Below are positions 36,152 through 43,271 of a stretch of DNA of 64,000 bases, one piece after another. The notes under the pieces were generated by a model. That model saw only the letters and a list, made by a program, of their open reading frames with translations, ran no database searches and was not told where the DNA came from. Numbering within the stretch: position 1 is the stretch's first letter; every line of letters starts with the position of its first letter. Origin of the DNA: BACL27 sp964203235 (lineage in GTDB: Bacteria > Actinomycetota > Acidimicrobiia > Acidimicrobiales > Ilumatobacteraceae); NCBI GenBank assembly GCA_964203235.1, contig CAXNLE010000001.1, positions 930,001 to 994,000 on the forward strand, in the 5' to 3' direction. The position numbers and the translations under genes were made by a program.

Positions 36152-37054
36152 TTATTCGGTCTTGCGTCGACCGCGACTATTACGAGCAGCACGATCTGCA
36201 TTCACTTCGTTCGGGTCTCGGTTAGCGCGAATCCATGCTGAGCAGTTCTCGTCGTTACCAACAAGCACGTCTGCCGCCATCACAAGTGTCTTAACTTCTG
36301 GATGCATTGGGTTCATAATCGCCGAAGTCATGCCAGCGCCAATCGCCATCGCCAAGAATGTGCCCGTGATGTTATTGCGAGACGGAATACCGAAACTCAC
36401 ATTTGATGCACCACATGTAGTATTAACTTTTAGTTCTTCGCGTAAGCGACGGATGATTTTAAATGCGGTACGACCAGCATCGCCCATCGCACCGATTGGC
36501 ATTACTAGAGGATCAACCACGACGTCGCACGCAGGGATGCCGTAATCGGCGGCGTGATTGACGATTTTTTTTGCAACAGCGAAACGTTCATCTGGATCCA
36601 TGCTGATGCCGGTCTCATCGTTCGAAATCGCCACAACAGCAGCGCCATATTTCGCCACAAGCGGCAATACGCGTTCAAGATTGGCTTCTTCACCAGTAAC
36701 CGAATTGACTAAAGCCTTACCTTTATATACAGCAAGCCCTGCTTCAAGTGCCGCAATGATTGACGAGTCAATTGACAACGGCACATCAGTGATCGACTGC
36801 ACGAGTTGAATTGCTTTTGCCAATAGGGCTGGCTCGTCAGCCAATGGAATTCCTGCATTGACATCAAGCATGTGAGCGCCCGCTACTACTTGCGCTAACG
36901 CATCAGATTCGACTCGACTGAAGTTGCCCTCTTTCATTTCGGCTGCAAGAAGTTTGCGGCCAGTCGGGTTGATTCGCTCTCCGATCATTACAAACGGACG
37001 GCCGAAACCGATTACAACTTCTTTAGTTGCCGACGAAAGTACTGTGTCTGTCAT
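36152..37054 (-). CDS. Methyltetrahydrofolate:corrinoid methyltransferase (pterin-binding)
   Basis: A 300-residue pterin-binding TIM barrel of the MeTr/DHPS family. It has the N-terminal IGERINPTGRK, the folate-site HMLDVNAGIPLADE, and ISNDETGISMDP. It should carry methyl groups between the corrinoid protein and tetrahydrofolate; with an MttB-like donor enzyme the flow is probably corrinoid to THF. The C-terminus is basic (AARNSRGRRKTE). It is 6 nt upstream of the RACo-like gene. Confidence 0.9.
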   Translation of the reverse strand: MTDTVLSSATKEVVIGFGRPFVMIGERINPTGRKLLAAEMKEGNFSRVESDALAQVVAGAHMLDVNAGIPLADEPALLAKAIQLVQSITDVPLSIDSSIIAALEAGLAVYKGKALVNSVTGEEANLERVLPLVAKYGAAVVAISNDETGISMDPDERFAVAKKIVNHAADYGIPACDVVVDPLVMPIGAMGDAGRTAFKIIRRLREELKVNTTCGASNVSFGIPSRNNITGTFLAMAIGAGMTSAIMNPMHPEVKTLVMAADVLVGNDENCSAWIRANRDPNEVNADRAARNSRGRRKTE

Positions 37055-37067
37055 AAATATTTTCTTT

Positions 37068-37442
37068 CTATTCGTTTTCTTCTAGTTCTTCTAATGCCAA
37101 TAGTTCTGTAACACTAATTGCCGAATCGTCAACATCGGCTTCGTAACCGCCGGCGAATGCCAATCTCCCGAGTCGCTCACGCGAATATTCGCCATCAAGT
37201 CGATCGGCTTCACGTTGCGCCGCTTCAGCGAGGTCTCCAACCAACGGCAAACTAATTCTGCGCCACTGCGCAATGTCTTCATCGGCGGTATAAATATGGG
37301 CTTTGCGTTTTGCACGATCAACCGCCCGTTGAAACTTATCTGAGAGTTGAACTTGCTTTCGCTCTCGACCTGCTTGCGCATTTACTTGCGCCGGGATATC
37401 GCGCCACATAATTACAACTACTTCGTTACTTCCTCTTGGCAT
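37068..37442 (-). CDS. PF13769-like 'virulence factor' family protein, function unknown
   Basis: A 124-residue protein whose start VVVIMWRDIPAQVNAQAGRE, followed by the KVQLSDKFQRAVDRA-like stretch, matches my memory of the small 'virulence factor' family PF13769. The name is historical and says nothing about the role. In other bacteria such genes accompany corrinoid methyltransferase operons. It lies between the DUF1638 gene (3 nt) and the MeTr gene, so a part in methyl transfer or corrinoid handling is likely but unproven. The C-terminus is acidic. Confidence 0.7.
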   Translation of the reverse strand: MPRGSNEVVVIMWRDIPAQVNAQAGRERKQVQLSDKFQRAVDRAKRKAHIYTADEDIAQWRRISLPLVGDLAEAAQREADRLDGEYSRERLGRLAFAGGYEADVDDSAISVTELLALEELEENE

Positions 37443-37445
37443 TAT

Positions 37446-38075
37446 TTATTCTCCCTTAGTTTCATTTGGTTCGCTCACCGATTTAAATAAAACTGGTATT
37501 GCGTCGGCAAAATGTTTCAACCCGACATGACGATGTTCAAACGATAGACCAAGTCTCTGTGCCGCGTCTTGCCCAGCGCTCACAATATCTTGATCAATAG
37601 TTTGAGAAAACAACACGACACGACGATAGTTGCCAAAATAAGCACTAAGCAGTTCTGGATGATCTTCTAAACCGAGACCCTGCCAAACCAGCGCATCAAA
37701 ATGCTTGGCAAGAAAATCTGTCAAATAAAAAGTTCCTGGCTCTTCATCATGTGCATTTAAGAAATCAGCGGTACCGGCAAAAAATTCATAACAATGCGCG
37801 CCTGGCAAGCGACTGACTGCTGGATACTTCGCGAGAAGCAAATCTAAATGACCACCTGTGCCACAGTCTGCATATGCCACGAAGGTTGGTCGCGCACTAT
37901 TTTGTTCAAGCAGTTCAGCAACTTGTGGCGTGATGTTTTCAGGACGATTGTGTAAGTTCGCCGGCAGATACTTAACTTCGATTCTGTCTTCAACGCCCGA
38001 CGCCCGCAGCACCATGCGAAGCTCAGTAGCTAATGCACCACAAGCAATTATTAAAGGGCGCGTGTCAGAAGACAT
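37446..38075 (-). CDS. DUF1638 protein of the corrinoid methyltransferase operon
   Basis: A 209-residue DUF1638 protein. It carries conserved-looking cysteines and histidines in IIACGALATEL (C12), YADCGTGGHLD (C71, H76) and GAHCYEFFAG (H94, C95), which could bind a metal or a corrinoid. Its function is not known; DUF1638 genes recur next to MttB-like and corrinoid-protein genes. It is between the corrinoid-protein gene and the PF13769-like gene with gaps of 13 and 3 nt. Confidence 0.75.
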   Translation of the reverse strand: MSSDTRPLIIACGALATELRMVLRASGVEDRIEVKYLPANLHNRPENITPQVAELLEQNSARPTFVAYADCGTGGHLDLLLAKYPAVSRLPGAHCYEFFAGTADFLNAHDEEPGTFYLTDFLAKHFDALVWQGLGLEDHPELLSAYFGNYRRVVLFSQTIDQDIVSAGQDAAQRLGLSFEHRHVGLKHFADAIPVLFKSVSEPNETKGE

Positions 38076-38088
38076 CGCAAACTAGAAC

Positions 38089-38814
38089 TTAGGCGACTGA
38101 TGGGCCAGGTGGTTCGGCATTTCGTAAACGACGGGCACCGACAAGTTGCTTGGCGGTTTCTGATGCCACTGCAGCGTCTCGACAATATGCATCGGCACCA
38201 ACAGCGACACTGAATTCTTCGTTCAACGGTGCACCACCAACCAAAATGATGTATTTATCTCGAATGCCTTTTTCTTTCATCGTGTCAACAACGACTTTCA
38301 TGTAAGGCATCGTCGTCGTTAGTAGCGCCGACATTCCGAGAATGTCTGGCTTGTGTTCTTCAAGCGCTGCAAGATATTTGTTTACATCAGTATTAATACC
38401 AAGATCAACTACTTCGAAACCAGCGCCCTCCATCATCATCGCAACCAAGTTCTTGCCGATGTCGTGAATATCGCCTTTAACAGTACCGATAACAACTTTG
38501 CCGACCGACTCTGCACCAGTCTCAGCAAGGAGTGGTCGCAAAATTGCCATTCCACCTTTCATTGCGTTTGCAGAAAGCAAAACTTCGGGCACGAACAAAA
38601 TGCCATCGCGAAAGTCAATGCCAACAATTCTCATACCTTCAACGAGTGCATCTTGTAAAACTTTTGTTGGTGACCAACCGCGATCCAACAAGATCGTTGT
38701 GCCTTCAATAATTTCTGGTCCGAGACCGTCGTAAAGGTCGTCGTGCATCTGCGCAGTGAGATCGTCGTCTGATAATTGCGCGAGGTCGATATCTTCGAAT
38801 TCTTCGTTGCTCAC
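38089..38814 (-). CDS. Methyltransferase corrinoid-binding protein
   Basis: A 241-residue two-domain cobalamin protein. The helical cap domain covers about residues 15-100. The Rossmann-like B12 domain has GDIHDIGKN, where H117 of D-x-H-x-x-G should be the lower axial cobalt ligand. It is the methyl carrier between the MttB-like enzyme and the methyl-THF methyltransferase. The start is GTG at 38814 with GGAG 5 nt upstream. It is the only corrinoid protein in the window, although there are two MttB-like genes. An acidic N-terminal extension precedes the cap. Confidence 0.9.
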   Translation of the reverse strand: MSNEEFEDIDLAQLSDDDLTAQMHDDLYDGLGPEIIEGTTILLDRGWSPTKVLQDALVEGMRIVGIDFRDGILFVPEVLLSANAMKGGMAILRPLLAETGAESVGKVVIGTVKGDIHDIGKNLVAMMMEGAGFEVVDLGINTDVNKYLAALEEHKPDILGMSALLTTTMPYMKVVVDTMKEKGIRDKYIILVGGAPLNEEFSVAVGADAYCRDAAVASETAKQLVGARRLRNAEPPGPSVA

Positions 38815-38905
38815 AACTGCTCCAATTTAAGTTTAATAGATGATTAGTTAAGTGGGGGTTCTCTACGTTTACTGAGATCGCCCAGTACAACGAATTGAAA
38901 CGCTA

Positions 38906-40564
38906 TCAGTTTGAGTGACTGAAGAACTTGACCGTCTGCGAAGTTAATGGCGGATTGTCAAGAATTATGTCGGCGGCTTTTTCGGCAATCATCATCGTCG
39001 GTGCGTAAATATTGCCGTTAGTGACATAAGGCATCACCGAAGCATCGACCACTCGAATGCCAGTCAATCCCCGCACTCGCATTGTCAATGGGTCAATAAC
39101 CGACATCTCATCTGTGCCCATGCGACAAGTGCAGGACGGATGGTATGCCGTCTCGCCGTCACGGCGAACCCACTCGAGAATCTCTTCATCTGATCTAACG
39201 GCTGGCCCTGGTGAAATTTCGCCCCCGTCAAACGTATTAAACGATGGTTGGGCGAGAATCTTTCTCGCGGCGGCGATTGCCTCAACCCACTCTTGGCGAT
39301 CTTCTGGTGTTGACAAATAATTAAGTCGTAACTCAGGTTTAACACGAACGTCTGGCGATTTAATTCGAACTGAGCCTCGCGAATTTGAATACATTGGCCC
39401 GATGTGAACTTGATATCCATGACCGCCAGAAGGTGCTGTGCCGTCATAACGAACAGCGATTGGTAAAAAGTGAAACATTAAGTTTGGATATTTGAAGGAT
39501 TCGTTGCCGCGGATAAACCCTCCGCCTTCAAAATGATTTGATGCACCCGGGCCACGTCGAAATAACCATTGCAAGCCGATCCATGGTCGCTTGTGCAACT
39601 TGAGATTCGGATTTAGTGAGACTGGTTGTTTGCATGAGTGTTGAACATAAACCTCAAGATGATCTTGTAAGTTTTCACCAACACCAGGCAGATGATGCAC
39701 CGGTTCGACACCGACACTTTTCAAAAGTTCGGAGTTGCCGATACCCGAGACTTGCAACAACTGAGGCGAATTGAAAGACCCGCCACACAAAATAACTTCA
39801 CGAGCAGAAACAGTTCCCTTGCGGCCGAACGGTAACTCAAAATTCACACCAGTAACTTTTTTGTCTTCAATTATCAATTTCGTAACTAATGCTCGACACT
39901 TAACAGTGAGATTTTTACGGTGCATCACTGGATGCAAGTACGCACGAGCGGCACTAAGTCGTCTACCACGACGAACATTGCGGTCGAACGCGGCAAAACC
40001 TTCTTGCTTGAAACCGTTTACGTCTGTGGTGAGTTCGTGACCTGCCTGTTGAACTGCCTCAAAGAATGCGCCGAACAATGGATTCTTAACTGGGCCTCGC
40101 TCTTGTACGAGCGGTCCGTCGTGACCACGATATTCGTCATCACTAGTGGCTGCTAAACAATTTTCAAGACGCTTGAAATATGGCAAGCAGTGCGCGTAAT
40201 CCCAAGTAGACATACCAGGGTCACTCGCCCATCGTTGATAGTCAAGTGGATTACCACGCTGAAAAATCATGCCGTTGATACTTGAAGATCCGCCAAGAAC
40301 TTTGCCTCGACCCTGAGTCACTCGACGGTTGTTCATGTGTGGTTCTGGTTCTGATACGTAAAGCCAATCGTAAAAACGACTGCCAATTGGAAACGTCAAC
40401 GCTGCAGGCATGTGAATAAAAACATCCCACCAGTAATCAGGACGACCTGCTTCAAGTACGAGTACTTTATTTTTTGGATCAGCGCTAAGACGATTTGCTA
40501 ACGCTGAGCCAGCCGACCCACCACCCACGATTATGAAATCGTAAACGGCTGAAGATTTCTTCAG
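38906..40564 (-). CDS. GMC-family FAD oxidoreductase (choline dehydrogenase-like), probable CTG start
   Basis: About 552 residues if read from the CTG at 40562-40564. The first ordinary start, GTG at 40528, begins inside the FAD fold (GGGSAGSALANR) and would remove its first beta strand. Upstream in frame the sequence continues KKSSAVYDFIIV, exactly the missing strand, but offers no ATG, GTG or TTG before a stop. The CTG overlaps the folD stop as CTGA and has GGAGA just upstream. The C-terminal GMC signatures are AYHPSCTCRMGTD (catalytic His) and NGNIYAPTMMIAEKAAD. A choline or other alcohol substrate fits the neighbours. Confidence 0.85.
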   Translation of the reverse strand: MKKSSAVYDFIIVGGGSAGSALANRLSADPKNKVLVLEAGRPDYWWDVFIHMPAALTFPIGSRFYDWLYVSEPEPHMNNRRVTQGRGKVLGGSSSINGMIFQRGNPLDYQRWASDPGMSTWDYAHCLPYFKRLENCLAATSDDEYRGHDGPLVQERGPVKNPLFGAFFEAVQQAGHELTTDVNGFKQEGFAAFDRNVRRGRRLSAARAYLHPVMHRKNLTVKCRALVTKLIIEDKKVTGVNFELPFGRKGTVSAREVILCGGSFNSPQLLQVSGIGNSELLKSVGVEPVHHLPGVGENLQDHLEVYVQHSCKQPVSLNPNLKLHKRPWIGLQWLFRRGPGASNHFEGGGFIRGNESFKYPNLMFHFLPIAVRYDGTAPSGGHGYQVHIGPMYSNSRGSVRIKSPDVRVKPELRLNYLSTPEDRQEWVEAIAAARKILAQPSFNTFDGGEISPGPAVRSDEEILEWVRRDGETAYHPSCTCRMGTDEMSVIDPLTMRVRGLTGIRVVDASVMPYVTNGNIYAPTMMIAEKAADIILDNPPLTSQTVKFFSHSN

Positions 40565-41439
40565 AAGTCTCCAAGCATTCGCGCGGCTTCAAGTGTGTTC
40601 TCGAGCAAACATGCAATCGTCATTGGGCCAGTGCCGCCTGGCATCGGAGTGATTGCGCCGGCGATTGCTTGAACTGCCTCAAAATCAACATCACCAACAA
40701 TTTTGCCGTTGATTCGTGATACGCCGACATCGATAACAGTTGCACCAGGCTTAACGTGCGCCGCAGTAACCATTCGCGCAGCGCCGGCAGCTGCGACGAT
40801 AATGTCTGACTCTCGACAAACTTCAATCATGTCGGTAGTTGATTTGTGTGCGATCGTGACGGTTGCATCAGCACCACGACGTACGAGCAACAACATTTGT
40901 GGCAAGCCAACAAGTGCCGACCTGCCGATAACAGTCACGCGCTTGCCGACAGTTTGAATATTGTGGCGCTCAAGCAAACGCACTACACCAAGTGGAGTGC
41001 ATGGCACATGGCCTGGTAAGCCGCGCACAAGTCGCCCGAGCGACTTCTCTGTCAGACCATCAACATCTTTTTCGATTGGCAGCAAACTAAGCACAGCTTC
41101 AGTGTCGATGTGCTTTGGCAATGGCAATTGAACCAAGATTCCGTGCACTTGCTTGTCAGCAACCAAAGTCGCAACAGCTAGTTCAACTTCTGCTTGTGTT
41201 GAATTCTCTGGCAAATTGATGCCCTTAGAAACCATGCCTGCTTCTTGGGCTTTTTGGTGTTTACTTTTCACATAGATATGACTCGGCGCATCATCGCCAA
41301 CGAGCACGGTTGCCAAACAAATCTTCGGGTTTCCTGCTTGGTTGATTGACGCTTTGATTTTCGCGACAGTTTCATCCCGCAATTGAACGCCGTCGAGCAA
41401 AATTGCCCCGCCGGCGGTTCGCGCAGCAACTTGGGTCAT
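40561..41439 (-). CDS. folD: Methylenetetrahydrofolate dehydrogenase / methenyltetrahydrofolate cyclohydrolase
   Basis: A 292-residue bifunctional enzyme converting methylene-THF to formyl-THF with NAD(P)+. It has the substrate-site YVKSKHQKAQEAG, the Q-L-P loop ILVQLPLPKH, the dinucleotide motif VIGRSALVGLPQ, and the C-terminal TPMPGGTGPMT. The ATG overlaps the fhs stop by 4 nt, and its own stop overlaps the proposed CTG start of the GMC gene. The tight coupling to fhs supports an oxidative one-carbon route here. Confidence 0.95.
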   Translation of the reverse strand: MTQVAARTAGGAILLDGVQLRDETVAKIKASINQAGNPKICLATVLVGDDAPSHIYVKSKHQKAQEAGMVSKGINLPENSTQAEVELAVATLVADKQVHGILVQLPLPKHIDTEAVLSLLPIEKDVDGLTEKSLGRLVRGLPGHVPCTPLGVVRLLERHNIQTVGKRVTVIGRSALVGLPQMLLLVRRGADATVTIAHKSTTDMIEVCRESDIIVAAAGAARMVTAAHVKPGATVIDVGVSRINGKIVGDVDFEAVQAIAGAITPMPGGTGPMTIACLLENTLEAARMLGDF

Positions 41440-43133
41440 GACAATCCGACGATTTCGCCGTTCGCATCGAAGTCAATAATCGCTGCGGCCGGCTTTGTTC
41501 CGAGTCCTGGCATCGTGCGCATGTCTCCACAAATTGGATAAATGAAACCTGCTCCAATTGATGCTCGCACTTCGCGCACATTTAGTGTGTGACCCGTTGG
41601 TGCGCCACGCAAGGAAGCATCACCCGAAATTGACAAGTGAGTTTTTGCAACACAAATCGGCAACTTGGCAAAGCCGTTGTCGGTATACGTCTTGATCTGC
41701 TTATTGGCAAGACCTGTGTATTCAACTTTTGCTGCACCATAAATTGTTGTTGCGATCTTCTCAATTTTTTCTTTGAGAGATGCTTCATCTGGGTACAAGA
41801 AATGGAAATTGTTCTTGTCATTACATGCTTCAACTACTGCTCTAGCAAGATCGGTTGCACCCGCACCACCATCGGCGAAGTGTGTACAAACTGCCACTCG
41901 AGCGCCGGCATCTTCGGCAATTTTACGAATTGCGTCATGCTCAGATTTATGATCAGTCGGAAACCCGTTAATCGCCACAACTGGTGAAACACCGTGTGCT
42001 TTAACATTCTCAATTTGCTTAACCAAGTTTGCGGCTCCAGCAATAACATCATCTGGATTTTCCTTCAAGAGATCTTCTGGCAAAGCTTTGCCCGCGACAA
42101 TCTTGTATTTTCCTGAGTGAGCTTTGAGCGCACGAACGGTTGCAACCAATACCGCAGCATCTGGCACAAGACCCGATGCACGGCACTTGATATTGAAGAA
42201 CTTTTCTGCACCCATGTCGGCGCCGAAACCAGCCTCAGTAATTAGATAATCACCAGAATGAATACCGATTAAATCGCCAACAATTGATGAGTTGCCATGC
42301 GCAATATTGCCAAACGGTCCCGCGTGCACAATCACCGGTGTATTTTCAATTGTCTGCAACAAGTTTGGCTTGATCGCCTCGCCCATGATCACTGCCATTG
42401 AACCTGCGCCACTCAATTGTTCTGCAGTTACAGGCTTGCCACTTGAGTCGTATCCGACGACGATGCGTGAAAAACGTGCACGCATATCTTCTTTCGAAGT
42501 TGCAAGCGCAAGAATAGCCATCACTTCGGATGCTGCAGTTATGTCGAAACCTGTCTGTCGAACGACACCGTCTTCTTTGGTGCCAAGACCGACGATTAAA
42601 TTTCGCAACGAGCGATCGTTAACATCCATTACACGACGCCAAGTGATGTTGTTGATATCAAGATCTAACTCGTTGCCCTGGTGCAAATGATTATCAACCA
42701 TCGCTGATAGCAAGTTGTGTGCTGCAGTTACAGCATGAAAGTCTCCGGTGAGATGCAAATTCAACAACTCCATCGGGATTACTTGGCTATAGCCGCCACC
42801 CGCGGCGCCGCCTTTGATGCCGAAAGTTGGTCCCATACTTGGCTGACGCAAACTGATCGTGGCTTTTTTACCGATGTTCTTCATTGCTTGACCAAGACCG
42901 ACAGTTGTTGTTGTCTTACCCTCACCAAGCGGGGTTGGTGTGATCGCGGTTACTACGACGTATTTTGCTTTCGGTCGTGACTTCAAAGAATCGATCGCGT
43001 CCAGACTTATTTTGGCGAGACTTTTGCCATACGGTTCTAAAAACTCTGCGCCGATGCCCATCTGGGCGGCAATTTCTGTAAGCGGTTTAGCAGTGGCTTT
43101 GCGTGCAATTTCAAGATCAGATGGGAAACCCAT
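41436..43133 (-). CDS. fhs: Formate-tetrahydrofolate ligase
   Basis: A 565-residue enzyme interconverting formate + THF + ATP with 10-formyl-THF. The ATP loop is TPLGEGKTTTTVGLGQA, followed by RQPSMGPTFGIKGGAAGGGY; the C-terminal RTMPGLG is also typical. In this setting (MetF and FolD alongside, formate dehydrogenase divergent) it probably runs towards formate and makes ATP. AGAGG lies upstream of the ATG at 43133. It is the first gene of the minus-strand one-carbon run. Confidence 0.96.
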   Translation of the reverse strand: MGFPSDLEIARKATAKPLTEIAAQMGIGAEFLEPYGKSLAKISLDAIDSLKSRPKAKYVVVTAITPTPLGEGKTTTTVGLGQAMKNIGKKATISLRQPSMGPTFGIKGGAAGGGYSQVIPMELLNLHLTGDFHAVTAAHNLLSAMVDNHLHQGNELDLDINNITWRRVMDVNDRSLRNLIVGLGTKEDGVVRQTGFDITAASEVMAILALATSKEDMRARFSRIVVGYDSSGKPVTAEQLSGAGSMAVIMGEAIKPNLLQTIENTPVIVHAGPFGNIAHGNSSIVGDLIGIHSGDYLITEAGFGADMGAEKFFNIKCRASGLVPDAAVLVATVRALKAHSGKYKIVAGKALPEDLLKENPDDVIAGAANLVKQIENVKAHGVSPVVAINGFPTDHKSEHDAIRKIAEDAGARVAVCTHFADGGAGATDLARAVVEACNDKNNFHFLYPDEASLKEKIEKIATTIYGAAKVEYTGLANKQIKTYTDNGFAKLPICVAKTHLSISGDASLRGAPTGHTLNVREVRASIGAGFIYPICGDMRTMPGLGTKPAAAIIDFDANGEIVGLS

Positions 43134-43271
43134 TATTCCTCTTTCGGTAGTTTGATTTTTTTACTTTGATGCGACTCTCTACTCTACAGACACGAGATAA
43201 CCGTCTAAAGACCATCTACAGTCGCTAAAGTTTGAATCACGATTCAGCACCAAATTTTTATACGGAGCAAA
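43134..43271. promoter_or_regulatory. Divergent promoter region between fhs operon and formate dehydrogenase
   Basis: This 138-nt spacer must hold promoters for both the one-carbon operon (leftward) and the formate dehydrogenase gene (rightward). It contains a 14-nt inverted repeat, TGAATC-AC-GATTCA, at 43233-43246, and two copies of CTAAAG. The inverted repeat is a candidate operator. No -35/-10 pair is convincing, and no riboswitch is recognised. Confidence 0.4.
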
